From the NCBI RefSeq assembly GCF_003255815.1, contig NC_037670.1:56902484-56966483 (forward strand): a stretch of 64,000 bases of DNA. The letters are read 5' to 3'. The number at the start of each line of letters is the position of its first letter. Position 1 is the first letter of the stretch. The notes beneath the pieces were generated by a model that worked only from the letters and a program-made list of their open reading frames with translations, was not told the origin of the DNA and searched no databases. The position numbers and the translations under genes were made by a program. This stretch comes from Theropithecus gelada. Taxonomy: Eukaryota > Chordata > Mammalia > Primates > Cercopithecidae. Shown here in pieces: positions 44,894 to 55,756 of the stretch.

Positions 44894-46232
44894 TGTTGCA
44901 GGAAGTCAGGGACCCCAAACGGAGGGACTGGCTGGAGCCACAGCAGAAGAAACAAAAATTGTGAAGATTTCATGGACATTTATCACTTCTCTAATAATAC
45001 TCTTATAATTTCTTATGCCTGTCTTACTTTAGTCTCCTAATCCTGTTATCTTTGTAAACTGAGGATGTACGTCACCTCAGGACCCTGTGATGATTACATT
45101 AACTGTACAAATTGATTGTAAAACATATGTGTTTGAACAATATGAAATCTGATTATAAAACGTGTGTCTTTGAACAATATGAAATCAGTGCACCTTGAAA
45201 AAGAACAGAATAATAGCAATTTTAGGGAACAAGGGAAGATGACCATAAGGTCTGCCTGCCTGTGGGGTTGGGCAAAAAGAGCCATATTTTTCTTTTTGCA
45301 GAGAGCCTATAAACGGACGTGCAAGTAGGAGAGATATCGCTAAATTCTTTTCCTAGTAAGGAATATATTAAGACCCTAGGAAAAGAATTGCATTCCTGGG
45401 GGGAGGTCTATAAACGGTCACTCTGGGAGTGTCTGTCTTATGCGGTTGAAATAAGGACTGAAATACACCCTGGTCTCCTGCAGTACCTTCAGGCTTATTA
45501 GGGTGGGGAAAAAAACCCATCCTGGTGAATTTGAGGTCAGACCGTTTCTTTGCTCTCGAACCCTGTTTTCTGTTGTTTGTTTATCAAGACAATACGTGCA
45601 CAGCTGAACATAGACCCTTATCAGTAATTCTAATTTTGCTCTTTGCCTTGTGATCTTTGTTGGCCTCAGAAGCATGTAATCTTTGTGACCTACTCCCTGT
45701 TCGTATACCCCCTTCCCTTTTAAAATCGCTAATAGGCCGGGCGCGATGGCTCAAGCCTGTAATCCCAGCACTTTGGGAGGCCGAGGCGGGTGGATCATGA
45801 GGTCAGGAGATCGAGACTATCCTGGCTAACATGGTGAAACCCTGTCTCTACTAAAAATACAAAAAACTAGCCGGGCGTGGTGGTGGGCGCCTGTAGTCTC
45901 AGCTACTTGGGAGGCTGAGGCGGGAGAATGGCGTGAACCCGGGAGGCGGAGCTTGCAGTGAGCCGAGATCACGCCACTGCACTCCAGCCTGGGAGCACAG
46001 CGAGACTCCGTCTCAAAAAAAAAAAAAAAAAAAAAAAATCGCTAATAAAAACTTTCTGCTTTTGCAGCTCAGGTGGGCATCACGGAACCTACTGATGTGT
46101 GATGTCACCCCTGGCGGCCCACCTGTAAGATTCCTCTCTTTGTACTCTTTCTCTTTATTTCTCAGACCGGCCGACACTTAGGGAAAATAGAAAGAACCTA
46201 TGTTGAAATATTGCAGGTGGCTTCCCCTGATA
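44894..46232 (+). mobile_element. Solo LTR of a class II (HERV-K-like) endogenous retrovirus
   Basis: The LTR begins 'tgttgcaggaagtcaggg' and ends 'ggcttcccctgata'. A 6-bp target duplication, 'ctagca' (44888-44893) and 'ctagcc' (46233-46238), matches the 6 bp made by betaretrovirus-like ERV integrases. Without the AluY inside it is about 1.03 kb. It shows 'tttttgcagagagcctataa' in the U3/R area and a polyadenylation signal 'ctaataaaaact' after the Alu. The sequence resembles what I recall as a MER11-type HERV-K LTR, but the subfamily name is uncertain. Confidence 0.85.
45735..46036 (+). repeat. AluY in the ERV-K LTR
   Basis: Sense AluY with 'atggctcaagcctgtaatc' and target duplication 'aaatcgctaata' on both sides. 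Confidence 0.95.
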
Positions 46233-46238
46233 CTAGCC

Positions 46239-46300
46239 CTTTGGAAAGCTGAGGCAGGATCACCTGAGATCGGGGCTCGAGACCAGCCTAGCCAAGAGGC
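46239..46300 (+). repeat. Remainder of the LTR-split Alu
   Basis: 'ctttggaaagctgaggcag' continues the Alu head at 44863-44893. Confidence 0.8.
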
Positions 46301-46401
46301 TTCAAGATATCCTGCCTTTTGGGGCCAAACCATTTTATGTATTGATTGATGACTTTGCCTGTAACCTCAGCCTCCCTGCCTTTTAAAACCTTTCTATATG
46401 G

Positions 46402-46976
46402 TCCAGGTGTGGTGGCTCACACCTGTAATCCCTGCACTTTGAGAGGCCAAAGCAGGTGGATCACTTGAGGTCAGGAGTTCAAGACCAGCCTGGCCAACAT
46501 GGTGAAATGCCAACTCTAATAAAAAAAAAAAATACAAACATTAGCCAGGTGTGGTCGTGTGCATCTGTAGTCCCAGCTACTTGGGAGGCTGAGGCAAGAG
46601 AATTGCTTGATCCCAGGAGGTGGAGGCTGCAGTGAGAAAAGATGGTGCCACTGTACTGCATCCTAGGCAACAGAGCAAGACTCTGTCTCAAAAAAAGAAA
46701 AAAAGAAGAGATGTGATTCCCAGTATTAGATTGACAATGAAAATGGAAGGTGTCAGCTGGGCATGGTGGTTCACACCTGTAATCCCAGCACTTTGGGAGG
46801 CTGAGGTGGGTGAATCACCTGAACTCAGGAGTTCGAGACCAGCCTGGCCGACATGATGAAACCCCATCTCTACTACAAATACAAACATTAGGGCATGCTG
46901 GTGCATGCCTGTAGTCCCAGCTACTCTGGAGGATAAGGCAGAATGATCTGTTGAGCCCTGGAGTTTGAGGCTAGGA
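46402..46976 (+). repeat. Two sense Alus
   Basis: A full Alu (46402-46706) is followed by a second (46757-46976) that ends early at 'gagtttgaggctagg'. Confidence 0.92.
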
Positions 46977-47132
46977 AGGGTTAAGAATTCAAATCAATAT
47001 ATATAATTGACCTACTAAATGTAATAAGGGTGAAAGGAAATGACTCTGTACGAAAAGTATGCAAGGAATATAGGGTGTTTTTTATAAGAAAAGGTATGAG
47101 GTATGAAGGATATGTTTCCATTAATGAAAAAG

Positions 47133-47655
47133 AGATGGCCGAGCACAGTGGCTCATGCCTGTAATTCCAGCGCTTTTGGAGGCCAAGGTGGGTGGTTCAC
47201 AAGGTCAGAAGTTCAAGACCAGCCTGGCCAAGATGGTGAAACCCCATCTTTACTAAAAATACAAAAATTAGCAGGGCATGGTGGCAGGTGCCTGTAATTT
47301 CAGCTACTCGGGAGGCTGAGACAGAGAATTGCTTGAACCCAGGAGGCAGAGGTTACAGTGAGCTGAGATCATGCCACTGCACTTCAGCTTGGGCAACAAA
47401 GTGAGACTCTATCTCAAAAAAAAAAAAAAAAAAAAAAAAAANGGCCAAGATGGTGAAACCCCATCTTTACTAAAAATACAAAAATTAGCAGGGCATGGTG
47501 GCAGGTGCCTGTAATTTCAGCTACTCGGGAGGCTGAGACAGAGAATTGCTTGAACCCAGGAGGCAGAGGTTACAGTGAGCTGAGATCATCCCACTGAACT
47601 TCAGCTGGGGCAAAAAGTGAAATTAAAAATAAAAAAAAAAAAAAAAAAAAAAAAG
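47133..47655 (+). repeat. Alu duplicated across an N (assembly join)
   Basis: A sense Alu (47133-47441) ends in poly-A. After the N at 47442, bases 47443 onward repeat 47226 onward, including private variants such as 'catctttactaaaaatac' and 'cctgtaatttcagctactc'. Agreement decays only near the end. Confidence 0.95.
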
Positions 47656-47751
47656 AATCATTTTGTCACAAAGTAGAATGAATTGTTCCAGAATGAGAAA
47701 GTGGAAAATGTAGAAGGAAAGAAACTTGTAAGAATATAAAACGTTGTATAG

Positions 47752-48064
47752 GCCGGTCCAGTGGCTCATGCCTGTAATCCCAGCACTTTGGAAGGCCGAG
47801 GTAGGCGGATTGTTCAAGAGTCCAGGAGTTCAAGACAACTTGGGCAACACAGTGAGACCCTGTCTTTACAAAAAATTTAAAAATTAGCCAGGTATGTTGG
47901 TGCATGCCTGTAATCCCAGCTCCTCAGGAGGCTGAGATGGAGGACTGCTTGAGCCTGGGAGGCGGAGGTTGCAGTGAGCCAAAACTGCACCACTGCACTC
48001 CAGCCTGTCAAAAAAACCAAATAAAATTAGCTGGGTGTGGTGTTGCAATCCTGTAGTTTCAGCT
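47752..48064 (+). repeat. Alu plus appended Alu fragment
   Basis: A sense Alu loses its end at 'cactccagcctg', then a short right-monomer piece follows ('aaattagctgggtgtgg'). Confidence 0.88.
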
Positions 48065-48298
48065 ACAAAATGCTTAATGACAAGATAGTTTTAATAACTT
48101 TGAGATCCTATCAATGAACTAAGAATTCCCAGTTCTCTAGCGGAGAAGCTGACATTCATGAAACTGCTAACACAAGACCAAGCAGAACAAGAATTAATTA
48201 CACGGGACTGAATGAACTAATAAAGCATAACTGTGGTTATTGTTTTGGAACGTTGCTGGTTTTTACTATTTTGTTTTCTAAATATAAGGAACTCCGCC

Positions 48299-48590
48299 GC
48301 TAGGTGCAGTGGCTCATGCTTGTAATCCCAGCACTGTGGGATGGATCACCTGAGGCCAGGAGTTCAAAACCAGCCTGGCCAACATAGTGAAACCCTGTCT
48401 CTACTAAAAATGCAAAAAATTAGCCAGGCGTGGTCACATGTGCCTGCAGTCCCAGCTGCTCGGGAGGCTGAGGCAGGATAATCACTTCAATCAGGGAGGC
48501 AGAGGTTGCTGTGAACTAAGATCATGCCACTGCACTCCAGCCTGGGTGACAGAGTGAGACTCTGTCTCAAAATAAATAAATAAAAAAAAT
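48299..48590 (+). repeat. Alu, small internal deletion
   Basis: Sense Alu, with 'gcactgtgggatggatcacc' marking a lost segment. Confidence 0.92.
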
Positions 48591-48727
48591 AAAAACTACA
48601 TTTCATATATATGTATATAAACACAGAGGATGAAAGTTAGCAATTTGCTTTTCTCTCTCTGTATGAGTGCATAATAAAACCCATGACTCTGTCAATTCCT
48701 TCTTCAGGCATAAATTTGAAAGTGTGA

Positions 48728-49157
48728 GGCCAGGCATGGTGGCTCATGCCTGTAACCTCAACACTTTGGGAGGCTGAGCTGGAAGGATTGCTTGAGGCCA
48801 GCATTTCAAGGCCAGCCTAGGCAATATAGTGAGACCCTGACTACAAAATGTTTTCTTTTTCTTTTTTTTTTTTTGACATGGAGTTTCAATCTTGTTGCCC
48901 AGGCTGGAGTGCAATGGCAGTGTCTCGGCTCACCACAATCTCTTCCTCCCAGGTTCAAGCAATTCTCCTTCCTCAGCCTCCCGAATTGCTGGGATTATAG
49001 TCGCCCGCCACCACGCCTGGCTAATTTTTGTATTTTTAGTAGAGACAAGGTTTCACCATGTTGGCCAGCCTGATCTCGAACTCCTGACCTAAGGTGATCC
49101 ACCTGCCTCGGCTTCGCAAAGTGCTGGGATTACAAGTGTGAGCCACCGTGCCTGGCT
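48728..49157. repeat. Half Alu (+) followed by full Alu (-)
   Basis: A left-monomer sense piece (48728-48847) abuts an antisense Alu (48851-49157). Confidence 0.9.
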
Positions 49158-49161
49158 TTTG

Positions 49162-49633
49162 AAAAAATTTTTGAGATGGAGTCTCACTCTGTTGCCCAGG
49201 CTGGAGTGCAGTGGTGCTATCTCGGCTCACTGCAACCTCCACCTCCTGGGTTCAAGGGATTCTCCTGCCTCAGCCTCCCAAGTAGCTGGGATTACAAGCG
49301 CCAGCCCCCACGCCCGCCTAATTTTTGTATTTTTTTTTTTTTTTTTGAGACGGAGTCTTGCTCTGCCGCCCAGGCTGGAGTACAGTGGCCGGATCTCAGC
49401 TTACTGCAAGCTCCGCCTCCCGGGTTCACGCCATTCTCCTGCCTCAGCCTCCTGAGTAGCTGGGACTACAGGCGCCTGCCACCTCGCCCGGCTAGTTTTT
49501 TTTTTTTGTATTTTTAGTAGAGACAGGGTTTCACCGTGTTAGCCAGGATGGTCTCGATCTCCTGACCTCGTGATCCGCCCATCTCGGCCTCCCAAAGTGC
49601 TGGGATTACAGGCTTGAGCCACCGCGCCCGGCC
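49162..49633 (-). repeat. Alu truncated by a young monkey AluY
   Basis: A half antisense Alu (49162-49333) is followed by an antisense AluY (49334-49633) with 'tggccggatctcagc', 'ggctagttttttt' and 'caggcttgagccaccg'. Confidence 0.93.
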
Positions 49634-49671
49634 AGGAGTATGAATTATATTTCAAGTGCACCAAGAGACCA

Positions 49672-50257
49672 GGCAGGGTGGCTCACGCCTTTAATCCCAG
49701 CGCTTTGGGAGGTGAGGTGGGAGGATCATTTGAGCCAAAAAGTTTCAGACAGACCAGCCTGAGCAACATAGACCCCAAAATGTCACCCAAAAATTTTAAA
49801 ATGAGCAGGACATGGTAGTATATGCATGTGGTCCCAGCTACTTGGGAGGCTGAGATGGGAGGATCACTTGAGCCTGGAAGGTCGAGGCTGCAGTGAGATG
49901 TGATGGTGCCACTGTATTCCAGCCAGGGCAACAGAGTGAGATCTGTCTCCAAGAAAAAAAAAAAATTGGCTGCGTGTGGTGGCTCACGCCTGTAATCCCA
50001 GCACTTTGGGAGGCTGAAGCGGATGGATCACTTGAGGTCAGGAGTTCAAGACCAGCCTGGCTAACATGGTGAAACACGGTCTCTACTAAAAATACAAAAA
50101 TTAGCCGGGTGTGGTGTTGCGTGCCTGTAATCCCAGCTACTTGGGAAGCTGAGGCAGGAGAATCGCTTGAATCCAGGAGTTGGAGGTTGCAGTAAGCCAA
50201 AATTGTGCCATTGTACTCCAGCCTGGGAGGCAGAGTGAGATTCCATCTCAAAAAAAG
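49672..50257 (+). repeat. Two tandem sense Alus
   Basis: An older copy (49672-49964) and a fresher copy (49968-50257) lie head to tail. Confidence 0.93.
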
Positions 50258-50402
50258 TGTGAACTGATATACTGGGCTGTGACTTCATGAAAAGATATTA
50301 TCATTGTTTATAGTACTGGTACAAGTTTGTACCCTATAAACACAAGAATTGTAATAACTTCTAGTGCACATAATTCTCATAAAAATGCAAACTCTATTTT
50401 AA

Positions 50403-50585
50403 AAAAGTTAGCCAGATATGGTGGCATGCACCTGTGTCCAGCTACTCAGGAGGCTGTGGCAGCAGGGTTGCTTGAATCCAGGAGTTGGAGGCTGCAGTAA
50501 GCTATAATTGCACCATTGCACTCCAGTCTGGGTGCCAGAGCACATCCCTGTCTCTAAAACATGTGAACAAAACAAAACAAAAACT
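50403..50585 (+). repeat. Alu 5'-truncated
   Basis: Starts at 'gttagccagatatggtgg', the middle of an Alu, and continues to its end. Confidence 0.88.
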
Positions 50586-50761
50586 GTGTGTGTGTGAGAT
50601 CTCACACACCAAATGATTGAGGCCATTCTGTTAGGAGTGATGATACATTACGACGAGGTATCAACAAGAATGAAATTATATGCTTACAATTGTACTTCTC
50701 TGATGACTCGAAATACTTCACACACATGAGCTTCTGGGTCCATATATATCCAATATTATTT

Positions 50762-51420
50762 CTTTTTTCTCTTTTTGTTTGTTTGTTTGTTTTTGAGACA
50801 GAGTCTTGCTCTGTCACCCAGGCTGGAGCGTAGTGTTGCAGTCTCGGTTCACTGAAACCTCTGCCTCTGGGATTCAAGTGATTTCCCTGCCTCAGCCTCC
50901 TGAGTAGCTGGGATTATAGGTGTGTGCCACCACAACAGGCTAATTTTTTGTATTTTAGTAGAGACGGGATTTTGCCATGTTGGCCAGGCTGGTCTTGAAC
51001 TCCTGACCTCAGGTGATCTGCCTGCCTTAGCCTCCCAAAATGCTGGTATTGCAAGCATGAGCCACTGCACCCAGACTTCTAATGTTACTTCTTCCTGTAC
51101 TACCCATATATATATATTTTTTTATTTTTATTTTTATTTTTGAGACAGGGTCTTGCTCTGTCCCCCAGGCTGCAGTACAGTGGTATGATGACAGCTCACT
51201 GCAGCCTCAACCTCTCATGCTCAAGCAATCCTCCCACATCAGCCTCCCAAGTAGCTGGGACTGCAGGTATGTGCCACCACGCCTGGCTAATCTTTGTATT
51301 TTTTTAGAGGTGGAGTTTTGCTATGTTGCCTAGGCCAGTTTCAAACTCCTGAGCTCAAGCAATCTTGAGCTCAGCCTCCCAAAGTGCTGAGATTACAGGC
51401 ATGAGTCACTATGCCCAGCC
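50762..51420 (-). repeat. Two antisense Alus
   Basis: Full antisense Alus at 50762-51077 and 51109-51420, the second followed by an A run. Confidence 0.92.
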
Positions 51421-51544
51421 AAAAAAAAAAAAAAAAAAGATAATTTAAAAAAAAAAAGTACTCTGCTTACCATGATCATGGGAACTGGGACGCCTAAGTC
51501 CAAGATCCTAATGTTATAAAGACTGGAAACACATTACAAAACTT

Positions 51545-52222
51545 GGCCAGGTGTGGTGGCACATGCCTGGAGTCCCAGCTACTTGGGAGACTGAGGTGGA
51601 AAGATCTTTGGAGGGCTGGGCTTGGTGGCGGATCACGAGGTCAGGAGTTCGAGACCAGCCTAATAGGGCAAAACCCCATCTCTACTAAAAATACAGAAAT
51701 TAGCCAGGCGTGGTGATGGCTGCCTGTAATCCCAGCTACTTGGGAGGCTGAGGCAGGAGAATTGCTTGACCCAGGAGGTGGAGGTTGCAGTGAGCCGAGA
51801 TCACACCATTGCATTCCAGCCTGGGTGACAGCAAGACTCCATCTCATTAAAAAAAAGATCGTTTGAGACCACATTGAGCAACATAGTGAGATCCCATTTC
51901 TAAAATAAATGTTTTTAAAAATTTGCCTGGGCCGGGCACTGTGACTCAAGCCTGTAATCCCAGTACTTTGGGAGGCCGAGGTGGGCAGATCACATGAGGT
52001 CGGGAGTTCAAGACCAGGTCACCCAACATGGTGAAACCCCATCTCTACTAAAACTACAAAATTAGCCAGGTGTGGTGGCACATGTCTGTAATCGCAGCTA
52101 CTTGGGAGGCTGAGGGAGAAGAATTGCTTGAACCCAGGAGGCAGAGGTTGCAGTGAGCCGAGATCATGCTACTTCTAGCGTGGGCGACAGAGTGAGACTC
52201 TTGTCCCAAAAAAGAAAAACAA
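51545..52222 (+). repeat. Nested and tandem sense Alus
   Basis: An Alu piece (51545-51608) is split by another Alu with an internal deletion (about 51614-51857), then resumes ('gatcgtttgagaccacat'). A third Alu follows (51930-52222). Confidence 0.85.
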
Positions 52223-52227
52223 AAAGC

Positions 52228-52345
52228 CTTTTTTTTTTTAAGATATAGGGTCTCACTACATTGTCCAGGCTGGTCTCAAACTCCTGACCTCAAACCATCC
52301 TCCCACGTTGACCTCCCAAAGTGCTGATTACAGGCATGAGCCACC
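52228..52345 (-). repeat. Half Alu
   Basis: Antisense monomer with 'gggtctcactacattgtcc'. Confidence 0.88.
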
Positions 52346-52589
52346 CAGACACCCATCTGGCCAGAGCGGCACGTGCCGCACAGAGCTGGGCCAAGGGATC
52401 GGGAGGAGGGGACAGTTTAGGCATCCTGAGGTCAACTCTGCCGAGGCAGGAAGGTCCCTTGGTTTTCAAGGTTCTGATAGAGGACAGGATGTGACATCAG
52501 ACCAAGGACACCACCCCTGGTCCCCTCCTGACTTGGATGTAGTCAGCAGAGAAGTGGCACCAAGTCTGGGCTGCTTTTGCCTGGTCTGC

Positions 52590-52898
52590 ATCCTCTTTTT
52601 TTTTTTTTTTTGAGACGGAGTCTCGCTCTGTCGCCCAGGCTGGAGTGCAGTGGCCGGATCTCAGCTCACTGCAAGCTCCGCCTCCCGGGTTCACGCCGTT
52701 CTCCTGCCTCAGCCTCCTGAGTAGCTGGGACTACAGGCGCCCGCCACATCGCCCGGCTAGTTTTTTTTTTTGTATTTTTTAGTAGAGACGGGGTTTCACC
52801 GTGTTAGCCAGGATAGTCTCGATCTCCTGACCTTGTGATCCACCCGTCTCAGCCTCCCAAAGTGCTGGGATTACAGGCTTGAGCCACCGCGCCCGGCC
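52590..52898 (-). repeat. Young monkey AluY in GUSB pseudogene intron
   Basis: Antisense AluY with 'ggccggatctcagctcac', 'ggctagttttttttttt' and 'caggcttgagccaccg'. The target duplication 'ggtctgcatcctcttttt' lies on both sides. Confidence 0.95.
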
Positions 52899-53352
52899 GG
52901 TCTGCATCCTCTTTTTCTGACTTTATGGCATTCAGTACAGGAGGAAGAGAGGAGAGGGCTGAGTGCCAGTGTGCGCCCCACTCACAGTGTCTTAAGCAAA
53001 GCCCCCCATCCCCCCAACCAGCCTTCCTCCCTGTGACAGGCAGTGGGTCATCTGCCTCTTAGTCACGGGTCTGAATCCTCTTGCCTCGGGCTGGGATGAG
53101 TCCCTGGGCTCTCACTTGTCTCGGGAGATATTGGGCCCCATCCACTCCGAGGAGGAACTCCTGGCCCCACTGACCCAGGTGCACAAACCACCCTGGCAGT
53201 TCACCTGTCATCAGCAAGTTATCTGTCCATTCCGCCAAGATTCCCCGCTATGTGTCAGGGCTTACACTAGGCCTGGGGGCACAGCTGTGCAGCATACTTG
53301 TCCTGGATCCCTTTGGGGGCCTAGGAGCTGAACCTGGCTCTTCTCTCTGCAG

Positions 53353-53536
53353 TTGGGCCCCACCCTGGACATGTGGGTTCCCTCTAGCTTCAATGACATC
53401 GGCCAGGACTAGTGGTTGTGGCATTTTTTCAGGTAGGTGTGGTACGAAGGGGAGGTGACCCTGCCAGAGCAATGGACCCAGGATCTGCGCACGAGTGGTG
53501 CTGAGGATTGGCACTGCCCACTCCTATGCCATCGTG
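53353..53536 (+). pseudogene. GUSBP: GUSB pseudogene exon 2
   Basis: Starts after a normal acceptor (tctctctgcag) and reads GPTLDMWVPSSFNDIGQD, then TAG at 53410-53412 where the parent has Trp. A second TAG follows at 53434-53436. VWYEGEVTLPEQWTQDLRT follows in the same frame, and then a one-base deletion shifts the frame. A GT donor follows at 53537. Confidence 0.95.
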
Positions 53537-53843
53537 GTCAGTGCAGCCAGGAGCAGGCAGGGTGGGTTGAGTGGGCACGGCTGCTGAACAGCATGGGACC
53601 CCAACTGCCACTCACAGGCTGTCTCCTGCGGTGGGATGGTGGGGGACCCTGCGCTACCCTGGGGGCTGTGCCCTGTATAGGGGGATAGGTGGCCTGATCT
53701 ACCCCATTGGGATGTCATCCTTCCTGCCTGGCTGGCAGACCCCTGAGCCCCATGCTGCAGGTTATGTGAGGGAGTGCCCAATAGCAGGGCCCCGCCTCTT
53801 GCCCTGACCTGCCATGCCCTCCCCGTATCTCCTGTGTCTGCAG

Positions 53844-54009
53844 TGGGTGAATAGGATCGACGCGCTAGAGCATGAGGGGCTGACATCAGCAGCCCGGTCG
53901 AGGTTGGGCCCCTGCCCTCCTGCCTCTGCATCACTATTGCCATCAACAACATCCTCACGCCCTCCACCCTGCCACCAGGGACCATCCGCTACATGACCAG
54001 CACCTCCAA
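53844..54009 (+). pseudogene. GUSBP: GUSB pseudogene exon 3
   Basis: Acceptor 'tgtctgcag', then WVNRIDALEHEG. About 20 bases that should encode the GGYLPFEA region are deleted, shifting the frame. Homology continues ('actattgccatcaacaac') to donor 'gtgggt' at 54010. Confidence 0.94.
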
Positions 54010-54185
54010 GTGGGTACCATCCTGTCTCCACCGCACACACCCACCTTCCCGTCCCACCCCGTGGTCTTCCTGCTAGGCACAGGGTGGCCTTCGCAGAGTG
54101 GAAGCCCTGGATCTGGGGAGGCCAGTGAGCTGAGGTCAAGGGACCCAGGGTAAGGGCCCAGCAAACCTCAGAACTCCCACGCTAG

Positions 54186-54328
54186 GTATCCCAAGGGTTA
54201 CTTTGTCCAGAAAACAGACTTTGACTTCTACAACTACGCGGGACTGCAGCGGTTGGTGCTTCTGTACATGACACCCACCACCTACATCGATGACATCACC
54301 ATCACCACCGGCGTGGAGCACAACAGTG
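54186..54328 (+). pseudogene. GUSBP: GUSB pseudogene exon 4
   Basis: The frame is open throughout (YPKGYFVQKTDFDFYNYAGL, later PTTYIDDITITTGVEH). Normal acceptor and 'gtgagg' donor. This is one of the best preserved exons. Confidence 0.95.
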
Positions 54329-54649
54329 GTGAGGGCTTCTGGTAGGATCCTCCCTCAGTGGGGCCCAGGGTGGTTCTGTTTGTTTTCTGTTTGGAAAGCT
54401 CTCCCAGGAAAAAGTTCTCCCAGCATCTCCAAACCCTCACAGGTTCCCATCCACCTAAGAAGCTAAATCCAGGCTGTCTGAGCAGGCACAGGCTCCCGAA
54501 ATCACCCATGTGTTTGACCTCGCTTGGAGAAGAAGGGTCTGGCCTAACGTCACACAGCTCAGGGTGGCGATCCTGTCCCTTCTCCATGGTGCTGCTCTCA
54601 CTCCAGCTCCCCTTGCTACACATCGTGCTCAAGGAACAGGCAGCTTCGG

Positions 54650-55209
54650 GGGTTCGGGCATGGTGGCTCATGCCTGTCCTCTCAGCTCTTTGCAAGGAGG
54701 CCCTGGTAGGAGGATCACTTGAGGCCAGGAGTTCAAAACCAGCCTGGGTAACATAGCGAGACCATCACCACAAAAAATTAAAAAATTAGCCAGGCGTAGT
54801 GATGCATGCTGGTAGTCCCAGCTGCTGAGGTAGGAGAATCACTTGAGCCTGGGAGGTCAAGGGTGCAGTGAGCTATGACCGCGCCACTGCACTCCAGTCT
54901 GGGCAACAGAGGGAGACCCTTTATTTTTTGAGACAGGGTCTCACTGTTGCCCAGGCTGGAGGGCAGTGGTGCAATCTTGGCTCACTGCAACTCTACCTCC
55001 CGGATTCAAGCGATTCTCCTGCCTCAGCCTCCCGAGTAGCTGGGATTACAGGCACTTGCCACCATGCCTGGTTAATTTTTGAATTTGTTTAGTAGATACG
55101 GGGTTTCACCATGCTAGCCTGGCTGGTCTTGAACTCAAGACCTCAGGTGATCCACCTGCCTTGGCCTCCCAAAGTGTAAGATTACAGGCGTGAGTCACCA
55201 CTCCCAGCT
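54650..55209. repeat. Sense Alu interrupted or abutted by antisense Alu
   Basis: A sense Alu (54650-54918) adjoins an antisense Alu (54920-55209). 'gagaccct' and 'gagataccct' flank the second. Both lie in GUSB pseudogene intron 4. Confidence 0.9.
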
Positions 55210-55321
55210 GAGATACCCTGTCTTTTAGAAAAAAAATTTTTTAAAGTTTTTTTTTTACTTTTTAAAAATGTATCTTTTTCTTTTTTTGAGAGGAGGCCTT
55301 GCCCTGTGGCCCAGGCTGGAG

Positions 55322-55755
55322 TGCAGTGGTGAGATTATTGACAACTGTTGTGGAGCCACAGTTCTAAGTTTAAAAGAATTTAGGGCCGGGCGTGGTAGCT
55401 CACGCCTGTAATCCCAGCACTTTGGGAGGCTGAGACGGGCGGATCACGAGGTCAGGAGATCGAGACTATCCTGGCTAACACGGTGAAACCCCGTCTCTAC
55501 TAAAAAATACAAAAAAAATTAGCCGGGCGTGGTGGTGGGCGCCTGTAGTCCCAGCTACTCAGGAGGCTGAGGCAGGAGAATGGCGTGAACTTGGGAGGCG
55601 GAGCTTGCAGTGAGCCGAGATTGAGCCACTGCACTCCACCCTGGGTGACAGAGCGAGACTCCGTCTCAAAAAAAAAAAAAAGAATTTAGGCTTGGTGTGG
55701 TGGTGAGATTATTGACAGCTGTTGTGGGGCTGCAGTTCTAAGTTTAAAAGAATTT
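55322..55755 (+). repeat. Duplicated ~60-bp segment flanking an AluY
   Basis: 55327-55382 and 55701-55755 share 'ggtgagattattgaca', 'gctgttgtgg' and 'agttctaagtttaaaagaat'. Between them lies an AluY (55384-55670) with 'agaatttag' on both sides. Confidence 0.9.
55384..55670 (+). repeat. AluY in intron 4
   Basis: Low-divergence sense AluY with 'agaatttag' target duplications. Confidence 0.95.
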
Positions 55756-55756
55756 A

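Noticed and set aside
52346..53352. GUSB exon 1 searched upstream of exon 2
   Set aside because: No sequence resembling the GC-rich first exon or signal peptide was found; only Alus and intron-like DNA.
53524..53985. 153-codon minus-strand frame
   Set aside because: Antisense to GUSB pseudogene exons 2-3 and their intron; no motif.
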